From positions 1-56,569 of the forward strand of contig JACCTH010000053.1 of assembly GCA_013812505.1 (NCBI GenBank): a stretch of DNA of 56,569 nt, read 5' to 3'. The stretch is from Acidimicrobiia bacterium (GTDB lineage: Bacteria > Actinomycetota > Acidimicrobiia > Spongiisociales > ZC4RG35). Below are positions 26,274 through 34,305 of this stretch, piece by piece. A program made the position numbers and the translations under genes. Position 1 is the first letter of the stretch, and each line of letters begins with the position of its first letter. The notes under the pieces were generated by a model that searched no databases, was not told the DNA's origin, and saw only the letters and a program-made list of their open reading frames with translations.

Positions 26274-27263
26274 ATGAACGAAGTCATACGGGCCGAGGGC
26301 CTCGTCAAGCACTACAAAGAGGTCAAGGCCCTCGATGGACTCGATCTCAGCGTTCCGGAGGGGAGCGTCCTCGGGTTGCTCGGTCCGAACGGCGCGGGGA
26401 AGACCACGGCGGTGCGAATCCTTACGACTCTTTTGGAGCCTGATTCCGGCACCGCCACCGTGGCCGGGATCGATGTGGCGAAGGACCCGAATGGGGTTCG
26501 TTCGGTGATCGGACTCTCCGGGCAGTATGCCGCGGTGGACGAATATCTGACCGGGTACGAGAACCTCGATCTGTTCGGACGCCTCTACCGACTCGGCCGC
26601 CAAAAGTCAGCGGCCCGGGCGAGAGAACTCTTGGAGAGGTTCGACCTCGCCGAGGCTGCGGATCGTCCGGTCAAGACCTATTCAGGGGGCATGCGCCGGC
26701 GGCTTGACTTGGCTGGCGCCCTTGTCGCCGACCCGAAGGTTTTGTTTCTCGACGAGCCCACCACTGGCCTCGACCCGCGCGGCCGGGTGGAGATGTGGGA
26801 CGTGATCCGGGAAATGGTGGCGTCGGGCACGACGTTGCTACTCACCACGCAGTACCTCGAGGAGGCCGACCGTCTCGCCGACGAGATCGTCGTCATTGAC
26901 CACGGTCATGAGATCGCCAAGGGGACTGCCGATCAGCTCAAGAGCCAGATCGGTGGTGAGCGGGTCGAACTTGTCATCGAGTCGTCCGAAAACCTTGGGC
27001 GCGCCCAAGAAACTCTGAGTCGCTTTGCGGTCGGTGAACTGGTCGTCGATCAGGACAGTCGCACCATAACGGCGCCGGTTTCGGGTGGCAGTGGAGAGTT
27101 GGTGGAAGTATTGCGCCAGCTCGATTCCAACTCCGTGAAGGTGCTCGAGTTCGCCCTCCGGCGTCCCACATTGGACGATGTTTTCCTGACTCTTACCGGG
27201 CACGGCACCGAGAACGGCAACGCCGAGTCCGAAACCAAAGAACAAGTGAAAGTGAGTGCCTGA
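26274..27263 (+). CDS. DrrA-type ABC exporter ATPase
   Basis: A 329-residue ATP-binding subunit. Walker A is LLGPNGAGKTT, the signature TYSGGMRRRLDL and Walker B VLFLDEPTTGLDPRGR; the C-terminal ~80 residues are the DrrA extension. It is the daunorubicin-resistance type (multidrug or lipid/antibiotic export). Its TGA stop overlaps the permease ATG by one base or so, so the subunits are co-translated. A ribosome-binding ACGGAGAA precedes the start. Confidence 0.93.
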   Translation: MNEVIRAEGLVKHYKEVKALDGLDLSVPEGSVLGLLGPNGAGKTTAVRILTTLLEPDSGTATVAGIDVAKDPNGVRSVIGLSGQYAAVDEYLTGYENLDLFGRLYRLGRQKSAARARELLERFDLAEAADRPVKTYSGGMRRRLDLAGALVADPKVLFLDEPTTGLDPRGRVEMWDVIREMVASGTTLLLTTQYLEEADRLADEIVVIDHGHEIAKGTADQLKSQIGGERVELVIESSENLGRAQETLSRFAVGELVVDQDSRTITAPVSGGSGELVEVLRQLDSNSVKVLEFALRRPTLDDVFLTLTGHGTENGNAESETKEQVKVSA

Positions 27264-28069
27264 TGAGCCAATTGATGTGGCTAGTCAGCGATGGCTACAA
27301 CGTCACCCGGCGAAACCTGATCAAGATCAAGCGGGTCCCCGAGCTCCTCATCTGGATCTTGATGTCGCCGATCATGTTCGTCCTTCTGTTCGCCTATGTT
27401 TTTGGCGGCTCGATCGAGGGTCCCGGGGGAGTGAACTATCGAGAATTCCTCATCGCCGGCATCTTTGCCCAGACTGTGGTGTTCGGTGCCACGTACACCG
27501 GAGCCAGCCTGGCCGAGGACATGCAGAAGGGAATCATCGATCGGTTCCGGTCATTGCCGATGACGAGATCGGCGGTGGTCATTGGGCGAACGGTGAGCGA
27601 TGTGGTCTACAACGTGCTGTCGATCACGATCATGGCCCTCACCGGGCTCTTGGTCGGATGGCGAATTAATACCTCGTTCTGGGAGGCAGCGGCCGGTTTC
27701 GGATTGCTGCTGCTGTTCTCCTACGCCTTCTCGTGGGTGCTGGCAAGCATCGGCCTAGTGGTGCCTGGACCGGAGGTCGTCAACAACGCCTCGTTCATGG
27801 TGATCATGCCGCTGACGTTCATCTCCAATGCCTTCGTTCCCAGCGAGAACCTCCCCACCCCGCTGCGGATCTTTGCGGAGTGGAACCCGGTCTCGGCGGT
27901 GACGCAGGCGGCCCGGAACCTGTTTGGAAACGTCAACCCGGCGGCACCGGTGCCGGATGCCTGGTCGATGCAGCATCCCGAGCTCTACACCTTGATCTGG
28001 GTGGCGGTGTTGCTCGTGATCTTTGTTCCCCTCTCGGTCAACCTCTACAAAAAGGTGGCCAAGAAGTAG
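27263..28069 (+). CDS. DrrB-type ABC exporter permease
   Basis: A 268-residue ABC-2 permease with six membrane segments; the conserved stretch LTFISNAFVPSENLPTPLRI and the downstream NPVSAVTQAARNLFGN are diagnostic of the DrrB/ABC2 family. It pairs with the ATPase just upstream to form a heterotetrameric exporter. Substrate unknown. A long perfect hairpin follows the gene. Confidence 0.93.
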   Translation: MSQLMWLVSDGYNVTRRNLIKIKRVPELLIWILMSPIMFVLLFAYVFGGSIEGPGGVNYREFLIAGIFAQTVVFGATYTGASLAEDMQKGIIDRFRSLPMTRSAVVIGRTVSDVVYNVLSITIMALTGLLVGWRINTSFWEAAAGFGLLLLFSYAFSWVLASIGLVVPGPEVVNNASFMVIMPLTFISNAFVPSENLPTPLRIFAEWNPVSAVTQAARNLFGNVNPAAPVPDAWSMQHPELYTLIWVAVLLVIFVPLSVNLYKKVAKK

Positions 28070-28081
28070 GGCCACCCGACA

Positions 28082-28128
28082 AACCTAAGGTTTACGTGGT
28101 GGTATAGCCACCACGTAAACCTTAGGTT
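28082..28128. terminator. perfect 21-bp hairpin between convergent genes
   Basis: Left arm 28082-28102 and right arm 28108-28128 are exact reverse complements with a five-base loop TATAG. The stem starts AACCTAAGG and ends GTGGTGG. No T-run follows on either side. Its place between convergent genes suggests a bidirectional terminator or mRNA stabiliser. Confidence 0.7.
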
Positions 28129-28150
28129 CCAGTGGTGGCTGAGCTAAGGC

Positions 28151-28537
28151 CTACATCTCGCCTTGGAGGATCGAGAGGATGTTACCGGCCGGGTCCTTGA
28201 ACCAGGCGATCGCCGGACCCTCATCGCCGCGAGCGACGCCGTTCTCATTCTGGTTGAACCCTTCGTATTGCTCGAAAGTGACTCCCTTGTCCCGCAGGTC
28301 GATGACCATCTGGTCGACGTCGTCGACCGGGAAGTTGAGAATCGTGTACGTCGCCGGGGCGAAGTCTTCCTTGGGGTAGATCATGATGTCTCGACCCCCG
28401 GCCAAGTTCAGGGTGAGCAGGCCGCCCATCTCCTCGTTCTTGGTCGTCTTCAGACCCAGCGTGTCCCGATAAAACTTCTCGGCCTGGGCGATGTCGTCGA
28501 CTGCGAAGCCGCTAAAGGCCTTCGTTTCTCCCAACAC
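28151..28537 (-). CDS. VOC family protein
   Basis: A VOC protein of about 128 residues. The start is set by AAAGGAGG just upstream of a GTG (28537) or TTG (28534), giving LGETKAFSGFAVDDIAQAEK; the longer open frame is not used. It has VOC halves FSGFAVDDIAQAEKFYRDTL and FPVDDVDQMVIDLRDKGV, ending WFKDPAGNILSIL. The glutamate/histidine metal sites are partly replaced, so its activity is uncertain. Divergent from another VOC gene 56 bases away. Confidence 0.82.
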   Translation of the reverse strand: MLGETKAFSGFAVDDIAQAEKFYRDTLGLKTTKNEEMGGLLTLNLAGGRDIMIYPKEDFAPATYTILNFPVDDVDQMVIDLRDKGVTFEQYEGFNQNENGVARGDEGPAIAWFKDPAGNILSILQGEM

Positions 28538-28592
28538 CTTTCCTCCTTTGGTTGGTTGCCTTATGTTTACCCGATAAGTTCCACGTATACCG

Positions 28593-29303
28593 ATGAAAGC
28601 CGTCACAATTCCGTTGCTGCCGTGTGCCGACATCGGCGAGGCCGTGAGTTTCTACGAGGCCTTCGGCTTCCGGCGCACCTACGGGCAGGTCAAACCCAAT
28701 CCATACGCGGTCGTCGAACTCGGCGAAATCGGCATCCATCTCTTCGGAATTGATGGCTTCGACCCGGCGGAGTCGTATGGGAGCACTGTCATCCTCGTCG
28801 ACGACCCGGACACTCTCTATGCCGACTTCGCCGCCGGTTTCAAGGCACGGTTTGGGAAGCTCGTCGTGACCGGCATTCCTCGCATTCTTCGTCCGCGCAA
28901 AAGGCAGGGGACGGTGCGCGGTTTCACCGTGGTCGATCCGGGCGGCAATTGGTTGCGGATCGCAAAGCTTGGATCTTCGGAGGAGGGCGAAGCTGAGCAA
29001 TCCACGGGATTGCCCAGAGTCGTTCTCAATGCTGCTCGTCTGGCAGACGCCCATGGCGACGACGCCAGCGCCCTCCGGCTCCTCCAAAACGGGCTCGTGC
29101 GCTTTCCTGAGGCAGAGGCGCTGGAGCGCGTGCGAGCCCTTCTCTACTTGTCAGAATTATTGATCAGAACCGGTCACCGCGAGGATGCCGAGAACGCTCT
29201 TGCGCAGGTCCTTGAAACCGATCTGAGCGCAGACGACCTGAGGTCGGTCTCCGCCGAGCTCGACCATATCCGCGAGCTTGTCTCGCTAACCGGGGACGAA
29301 TGA
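28593..29303 (+). CDS. VOC domain protein with helical-repeat C-terminus
   Basis: A 236-residue protein. Residues 1-125 are a bleomycin-resistance-type VOC domain (IPLLPCADIGEAVSFYEAFG, FTVVDPGGNWLRI). After a short acidic linker, residues about 140-230 are helical and resemble tetratricopeptide repeats (AARLADAHGDDASALRLLQN, LLIRTGHREDAENALAQVLE). The repeat part may mediate dimerisation or binding. The 3' end overlaps the convergent gene by 18 bases. Confidence 0.78.
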   Translation: MKAVTIPLLPCADIGEAVSFYEAFGFRRTYGQVKPNPYAVVELGEIGIHLFGIDGFDPAESYGSTVILVDDPDTLYADFAAGFKARFGKLVVTGIPRILRPRKRQGTVRGFTVVDPGGNWLRIAKLGSSEEGEAEQSTGLPRVVLNAARLADAHGDDASALRLLQNGLVRFPEAEALERVRALLYLSELLIRTGHREDAENALAQVLETDLSADDLRSVSAELDHIRELVSLTGDE

Positions 29304-29666
29304 GACAAGCGGCGACTTCCCGACCCAGAACTCGTGGTCGCGCTCGGCCCGCTCTGGTTCGACTCCCCAGCTTTCGGTGCGGGCTCGAAGAAGCAGATCC
29401 CACCGACGCTGTCGATCTGTGATCTCAGTGGCCACCGCTGGAAGGTCGACAGTGACGCCTCGCTTCAAATGGAGCGTGAACTCCGGGTTGGCCTTGAGAT
29501 TGGCTAGCCAGTCGCGTTTGGATCCTGGGCGACCGGTAATGTAGTAAGCACCGTCGAAGCTGTGAAAGTAGATCTCGATGCGGCGGGGAGATCCGGTCTT
29601 TCGGCCGGTGGTGGTGATGTCGGCAATACCGCCCTCGGCAAGGGCAGCAGAAGTGTTGGGGTCCAT
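29286..29666 (-). CDS. deazaflavin (F420)-dependent nitroreductase family protein
   Basis: About 126 residues of the Ddn-like split barrel: ITTTGRKTGSPRRIEIYF, YYITGRPGSKRDWLANLKAN, and the C-terminal EFWVGKSPLVSFVP. ATG 29666 is preceded by GAAGG at good spacing and is preferred over the ATG five codons earlier. It probably binds F420 or a flavin; its substrate is unknown. Second member of this family in the window. Confidence 0.82.
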   Translation of the reverse strand: MDPNTSAALAEGGIADITTTGRKTGSPRRIEIYFHSFDGAYYITGRPGSKRDWLANLKANPEFTLHLKRGVTVDLPAVATEITDRQRRWDLLLRARTESWGVEPERAERDHEFWVGKSPLVSFVPG

Positions 29667-29694
29667 AAGGCCTTCAAACAAGAACCGACCGAGG

Positions 29695-30063
29695 CTATTC
29701 CGCCTTCGTGGTTTTAGGTTTGAGCGACTTGACGTAGCGGAGGCTGACTTCGAGATATGGCCGCAACGCTTTCGTGTCCGTCAGCACCTTGTCCGGCACG
29801 GCCACGAACTCCTTGGCCGGGGGCCAGGCGGGATCGCCCCGAAACAACTCGGTAGAGTATTTGGTGAGGAACTCGCTCCGTTCCGGTTCGGGCAGCCTGA
29901 TCCCGACAACGCCGTGCTTGGAAATCATCGTGTACATGTTCCCGTTGATGGCGGTGTACGCCGAGCCGAAGTTCGACTTGGTGTCGATGCCCTCGACGCT
30001 CGCCAGAAGCTTCTGATAGAGCCCGACCTTCTCCGGCGGAGCAACAACTCTCTTGTCAGCCAC
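29695..30063 (-). CDS. TfoX-like conserved protein
   Basis: A 122-residue protein resembling small TfoX/Sxy N-terminal-domain proteins: an initial helix (PPEKVGLYQKLLASVEGI), a beta hairpin with INGNMYTMISKHGVVGIRLP, and a C-terminal YLEVSLRYVKSLKPK helix. Relatives are widespread in bacteria and mostly uncharacterised. Same strand as the F420-type gene, 28 bases upstream of it. Confidence 0.65.
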   Translation of the reverse strand: MADKRVVAPPEKVGLYQKLLASVEGIDTKSNFGSAYTAINGNMYTMISKHGVVGIRLPEPERSEFLTKYSTELFRGDPAWPPAKEFVAVPDKVLTDTKALRPYLEVSLRYVKSLKPKTTKAE

Positions 30064-30095
30064 AGTGACCTCGCTCGCTCGCTATTTTCCCAATT

Positions 30096-30884
30096 ATGCG
30101 CAATCGCTTTCGCCAACTTCACGAAACCGGAACCTTTGTCATGCCCAATCCCTGGGACGTCGGCTCGGCCAAACTTCTGGCTTCGCTTGGGTTCCCGGCG
30201 TTGGCAACGACCAGCTTGGGTCACGCCGCCACCCTCGGACGGGCCGATGGCCAGGTGACCCGAGATGAACTACTCGTCCATGTCGAAGCTCTTGTCAAGG
30301 CGGTTGACGTCCCAATCAACGTCGACGCAGAGCGCTGCTTCGGCGACGACGCCAAGGAGGTCGCCCGAACAGCGCGTCTCCTCGCCGCAACCGGCGCCGC
30401 CGGTTTCTCGATCGAAGACTGGAATCCCACTTCCGGCGCTATCGACCCAATCGACGTTGCGACTGAGCGAGTCGCTGCAGCTGCCGAAGTCGCGGGCCAA
30501 GAGGGCATGACGCTCACTGCCCGGGCCGAGAATCACGTTCGAGGCGTCGACGATCTCGATGACACGATTCGCAGGCTCATTTCCTATCGCGACGCCGGCG
30601 CTCCGGTGGTTTACGCGCCGCATCTGCGCGGTCTCGACCGGATCAAGCGTCTGGTGAGAGAAGTCGAAGTTCCGGTGAACGTGATCTCGCTTCTCGAGGG
30701 ACCGTCGGTTGGGGAGCTCGGGGCGGTTGGAGTGCGCCGGGTGTCGACGGGTGGGGCGCTCAGCCGAGGTGCCTTCGGTGCCCTCGAACGCGCCGGACTC
30801 GAGCTGCTCGAGCAGGGCACATCTAGCTATTTGTCGACTGCGATCTCAGCTGCCGATCTCACCGCCCGGTTCTCTAACCCTTAG
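30096..30884 (+). CDS. isocitrate lyase/PEP mutase family protein
   Basis: A 262-residue TIM-barrel enzyme of the phosphoenolpyruvate mutase/isocitrate lyase superfamily. It has FVMPNPWDVGSAKLLASLGF, TTSLGHA, NVDAERCFGDD with metal-binding acids, FSIEDWN, and LTARAENHVRGVDD. The catalytic KKCGH-type loop of isocitrate lyase is absent, so it is more likely an oxaloacetate decarboxylase/2,3-dimethylmalate-lyase-like C-C lyase. It overlaps the convergent gene by 11 bases. Confidence 0.88.
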   Translation: MRNRFRQLHETGTFVMPNPWDVGSAKLLASLGFPALATTSLGHAATLGRADGQVTRDELLVHVEALVKAVDVPINVDAERCFGDDAKEVARTARLLAATGAAGFSIEDWNPTSGAIDPIDVATERVAAAAEVAGQEGMTLTARAENHVRGVDDLDDTIRRLISYRDAGAPVVYAPHLRGLDRIKRLVREVEVPVNVISLLEGPSVGELGAVGVRRVSTGGALSRGAFGALERAGLELLEQGTSSYLSTAISAADLTARFSNP

Positions 30885-31263
30885 TTGACAGCAGCGCCGC
30901 GATGAGGCCCTCGCGGTCGGCAACGGTCACTGTGAGCCCCGCATGAGCCTTCGCGGTAAAGGCGACTTGCGGGATGCGCTTCTTGAACAGAATGCATACC
31001 CCACCCCGTGGCGTTGTGCCGAAGGTGATCCCTGAATCGACCAGTGAACCTCGCAATCCCACGGCCCGCCACCACTGATACGGCCCGGTTTCGCTCGCGC
31101 ACTCGACATTCGACAGCGGAGTCTCTACCCGGAAACGCCCGTAGGTGGCGACGACCTTGGCTTTGCTGACCGTGACTCCATCGGTAGATGGCTTGACGCC
31201 AAAGCTCCGCCAAGCGAAAGCGAAGCGCAGATCGAAATCGTATGGAAAGAACCGGTCAGCCAC
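30874..31263 (-). CDS. conserved actinobacterial protein of unknown function
   Basis: A 129-residue soluble protein, FRVETPLSNVECASETGPYQ, GSLVDSGITFGTTPRGGVCI and LTVTVADREGLIAAL being the most characteristic parts. From memory, close relatives are common in mycobacteria and other actinobacteria without known function; the pattern suggests a PH-like beta barrel. It lies downstream of nothing on its strand; the next minus-strand gene is the interrupted kinase to the right. Confidence 0.7.
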   Translation of the reverse strand: MADRFFPYDFDLRFAFAWRSFGVKPSTDGVTVSKAKVVATYGRFRVETPLSNVECASETGPYQWWRAVGLRGSLVDSGITFGTTPRGGVCILFKKRIPQVAFTAKAHAGLTVTVADREGLIAALLSTKG

Positions 31264-31331
31264 GATTACATGATGCCGACCCGCTAGGAAGCTGTCACCT
31301 CGGGGGGTTGGGCGAGGGTGAGCCGAAAGAT

Positions 31332-33102
31332 CTACTCGTGGTTCGTGTACTCGTACACCAGATCACCACCCATCATCCGAGCGAGGCTTCGAGCAACCGC
31401 CAGGCCAAGGCCGACAGAGTTGGGCGTGCGACCTCCGTCGTCCCAATGCTCGAACGGATTGAACATGGTGGCAACCCGCGAAGCGGGGATCGGGCCACCC
31501 GAGTCCTGGGCCAAGATTTGGCTAACTACGCCGGTGCCGGAAACGAGAACTTGCACCCTGTCGCCGCCGTATCGGAGGGCGTTGGTGACCAGGTTGCGGA
31601 CGATCTGGCGGAGCCGGGTCGGGTCGGCCCAAACGCGGGTGTTACCGGACCATTCGATCTTCCGACCCCCATTACGGGCCAAGGTCTCGACAAGCGCGCC
31701 GACCTGATCCAGCACGTCGATAGCTTGCAGGTGGACGCTCATCGTTCCGGCCTCGAGGCGGGTCACGGTGAGGAGGTCGTCGACGATGTTGGAGATGTCC
31801 GCCGACTGCCGGGCGATCAATTGGACCACGTTGCGGGCCTCGGAATCGTCGAACCGATCCCAAGCTTCGGCGAGCTCGGTCGCAAACCCCATCACGGCTG
31901 TCAGCGGAGTGCGCAGCTCGTGGCTGACACTGGCAAGAAAGTCGCGCTTGTCTTGGTCCAGGGCTTCAAGTTGGGCGACACGCGATTGGGCGAGCTGAGT
32001 CTCGCGGCGAGCGTTCTCAACTTCGAATCGGGCCATCGTGAGACGCGATCTGCGCTCGGCTTCGAGGTTGTGAAGCTCTCGATCGAGGCGGTGGAATTCC
32101 CGAAACGCGGCGAGGGCTCTGTCGCTGTCGCCGAGCGCCTCGAAGCAGGTCTGCTTGTAACTGGGTGGCTCGAACAAGACCTCTCCCATTCTCCTCCATG
32201 TTGGCGGCAAGGATTGTCGAGCTCATGAGCTCGACCGCGCCATCGAGATCGCCGATCTTGATTGTCCACTCGAGGCGGTCCAACGCCACCTCGATGGCAA
32301 GCAGGTCAAACCCTCCTTCTTCGGCAAACTGCTGGGCGATTGACCCGTGCTGGAGCGCGAGGTCGAAACGACTTTCCACGGCGTGGACTCGCGAGAGGAG
32401 CGAATGGCCGTAGGCGAGGGTGCTGCGTCCGTCCTCCCCGCTGACGTGGCCCTGGTCGATTACATCGAGGGCGATCTTTTCGACTTCATCTGTAAGGTGT
32501 TCGCTCGCCGGTTCTTGCTGCGACATGTCGAGCAACTCGAACCCTCGGTTGATTTTGGTGGTGACGATGCGCATCGGATCGGCCAGCGCTTCGAAGATCT
32601 TCTCTGCCTGATTGAAGAAATCGACGGCCTCGCGGTGGCGTAGCTCGCGGGAAAGGGCGATCCCGGTCAGGTTCAAGATCACCCCCTGACCAAGTTCATC
32701 TCCGGAGCGGGCCATCGGTTCGGCGGCACGATCGAAATACTCGAGGGCGGTTGAAGTGTCTCCGGCCTCGCCGTGGATATCCCCGATGGCGAGGAGGGTG
32801 TTGGCGATTCCGCGATCCTCATCGCGGAGCTCGAACTCTCCCAGGGCGGCGAGCTGATCGGCCAGGGCTTCTTCAAGCCGACCCAGCGCACTCAATGCCC
32901 AACCGCGGTTGTGACGCGCCCACGCCTGGGCCAGCGAATCACCCAGCCTTCCCGCCAGGGCAATCGACTGGTCGGCAACCCGCACCGACTCCTCGGCGTC
33001 AGCCTCATAGAGGGCTGAGGCGAGGTCGGTGAGGGCGGCTTGCAACTCCGAGTCTGAGCGAGCGCGATCGACCCGTTCGCGCGCTTCCGCCACGGTTTGC
33101 AT
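31332..33102 (-). pseudogene. TPR-sensor histidine kinase interrupted by a one-base frameshift
   Basis: Two minus-strand frames make one protein of about 589 residues. The first (ATG 33102 to about 32146) is a series of TPR repeats (ALYEADAEESVRVADQSIAL, GRLEEALADQLAALGEFELR, STALEYFDRAAEPMARSG). The second frame (32144 to 31332) continues with FEALGDSDRALAAFREFHRL, a coiled coil, and a histidine kinase core: H-box SHELRTPLTAVMGF, N-box QIVRNLVTNALRYGG and G-box NSVGLGLAVARSLARMMGG. The reading frame is restored exactly by dropping one base at 32145. It is either a genuine inactivating mutation or a sequencing error. No response regulator is adjacent. Confidence 0.85.
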
Positions 33103-33111
33103 CGTTTCTTC

Positions 33112-33130
33112 ATTCGGCAGGGCGCCGAAT
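33112..33130. promoter_or_regulatory. inverted repeat between divergent kinase and VOC genes
   Basis: ATTCGGC (33112-33118) and GCCGAAT (33124-33130) with spacer AGGGC. It begins 10 bases upstream of the kinase start and ends 34 bases upstream of the VOC start. It could be an operator or a weak RNA hairpin. Confidence 0.4.
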
Positions 33131-33164
33131 CCGCTTGACAGGCTCGTCTCGTAAAGTCGTCGGG

Positions 33165-33509
33165 ATGGACTATCGATTCTTCCCGATCGTGAACGGTGGG
33201 GATCTCCGCTCGACTCAAGAGTTCTATCAGCGGCTCGGCTTCGAGAAGACGTTTCAGTTCCCGCTAGATGGGGAGCCGGGCTATGTCAGCATGGCCCGGG
33301 GGGAGGTGAGCATTGGGATCGGCGCCGGCGAGGGTGAACCCTTTTCGGTTTGGTCGTACGTGGAGGACGTCGACCGGATCATCGAGGAGTTGCGGCTAGC
33401 TGGGGTAGAGATAGTTGCCGAGCCTGTTGATCAACCCTGGGGGGAGCGAGTGGCGGAGGTACGCGACCCGACGGGCATCTTGGTCCACCTGGCCAACGCC
33501 GCGTCGTGA
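33165..33509 (+). CDS. VOC family protein
   Basis: A 114-residue single VOC protein (ATG 33165): FFPIVNGGDLRSTQEFYQRL at the first module, VWSYVEDVDRIIEELRLAGV, and GERVAEVRDPTGILVHLAN at the end. Typical glyoxalase/bleomycin-resistance fold; ligand unknown. Convergent with the HxlR-type gene. Confidence 0.82.
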   Translation: MDYRFFPIVNGGDLRSTQEFYQRLGFEKTFQFPLDGEPGYVSMARGEVSIGIGAGEGEPFSVWSYVEDVDRIIEELRLAGVEIVAEPVDQPWGERVAEVRDPTGILVHLANAAS

Positions 33510-33523
33510 CCGTCTAGCGGGGA

Positions 33524-34003
33524 TTACGGAACCGCACTCTGCCGGGCGGCAACAACGTTGAGGAGCGGTTCGAGACGGGTGTTGCGGTGATCGAGATCGC
33601 CGTTGCAATGCTCGCATCGGACAACCCCATGGGTGGGAGAGCCGCACTCCTGGTGCACCAGGATTCGCAGATCGGCATCGGCAGGCGGATTCCAGGCGTC
33701 GCCCCAACGCCACATCGCCACGATGACGTCAAAAAGATCTTTGCCTTTGGGGGTGAGCAAGTACTCGAACCGGGGGGGCCTGTCCTCGTACTTCCGGGTT
33801 AGAAGAATCTCGTTGTCACAGAGCATGGCGAGGCGATCGGTCAGGACGTTGCGGGCGATGCCGAGATCCTTTTGAAAGTCGTCGAACCGACGGACTCCCA
33901 TGAAGGCGTCGCGGAGAATGAGCGTGGTCCAGCGGTCGCCGATCAGTTCGGCCGTGTTTGCCACCGAGCAGCGAAGGTGCTCAAAGCTCTTGCGGGTGGG
34001 CAT
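33524..34003 (-). CDS. HxlR-family transcriptional regulator
   Basis: A 159-residue HxlR regulator. The domain starts CSVANTAELIGDRWTTLILRD, continues GVRRFDDFQKDLGIARNVLT and YEYLLTPKGKDLFDVIVAM-like sequence; a C-terminal zinc-type segment contains CGSPTHGVVRCEHCNGD with three cysteines and a histidine. ATG 34003 (MPTRKSFEHLRC) gives the usual N-terminus. The double palindrome 23 bases upstream is the probable operator, shared with the divergent small ORF. Confidence 0.9.
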   Translation of the reverse strand: MPTRKSFEHLRCSVANTAELIGDRWTTLILRDAFMGVRRFDDFQKDLGIARNVLTDRLAMLCDNEILLTRKYEDRPPRFEYLLTPKGKDLFDVIVAMWRWGDAWNPPADADLRILVHQECGSPTHGVVRCEHCNGDLDHRNTRLEPLLNVVAARQSAVP

Positions 34004-34025
34004 TCCAAGATAGTGTAGAGCGTAG

Positions 34026-34072
34026 GTTGCTTTATGCAACTGACCTAGCTAAAGTGAGTTGCATGAAGCAAC
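34026..34072. promoter_or_regulatory. double palindrome, probable HxlR operator
   Basis: Left site GTTGC-TTTAT-GCAAC (34026-34040) and right site GTTGC-ATGAA-GCAAC (34058-34072) are each palindromic, and the 16-base arms 34026-34041 and 34057-34072 are also reverse complements of each other apart from one base. The right site covers the ATG of the divergent ORF at 34063. This is a strong candidate for two dimer-binding sites. Confidence 0.7.
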
Positions 34073-34305
34073 GGACTACTTTCGAGGCCACCAACCTGCT
34101 ATCGGTTTCGCGCCCGCAGATCCGGCGACGCTTGCTTTCCGCCCTGCGACCCGAAGGCGCCCGCGTTCCTCTCGATCTCGATTTGACTGAGATCGTTGCC
34201 GAGCTCGAATCCCGCATGATCGATTGGGAAAAGCCTCTCCACGGATCTTCGCCTAGCCCGAGTTTCGGATCAGCGACGCTCCCAATCGAGCCAGGGCATC
34301 TTTGA
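34063..34305 (+). CDS. small protein with antitoxin/excisionase-like segment (uncertain)
   Basis: An 80-codon ORF whose start lies inside the right-hand palindrome. The first part (FEATNLLSVSRPQIRRRLLS) resembles the HTH of excisionase-like or antitoxin proteins, and LDLDLTEIVAELESRM follows. The last 53 bases overlap the convergent WYL gene, and the C-terminal residues look non-native, so this may be a truncated relic. It may be repressed by HxlR, given the operator position. Confidence 0.4.
   Translation: MKQRTTFEATNLLSVSRPQIRRRLLSALRPEGARVPLDLDLTEIVAELESRMIDWEKPLHGSSPSPSFGSATLPIEPGHL

Noticed and set aside
33135..33157. TTGACA and TAAAGT as a promoter for the VOC gene
   Set aside because: The spacer would be only 11 bases, too short for a sigma-70 promoter.
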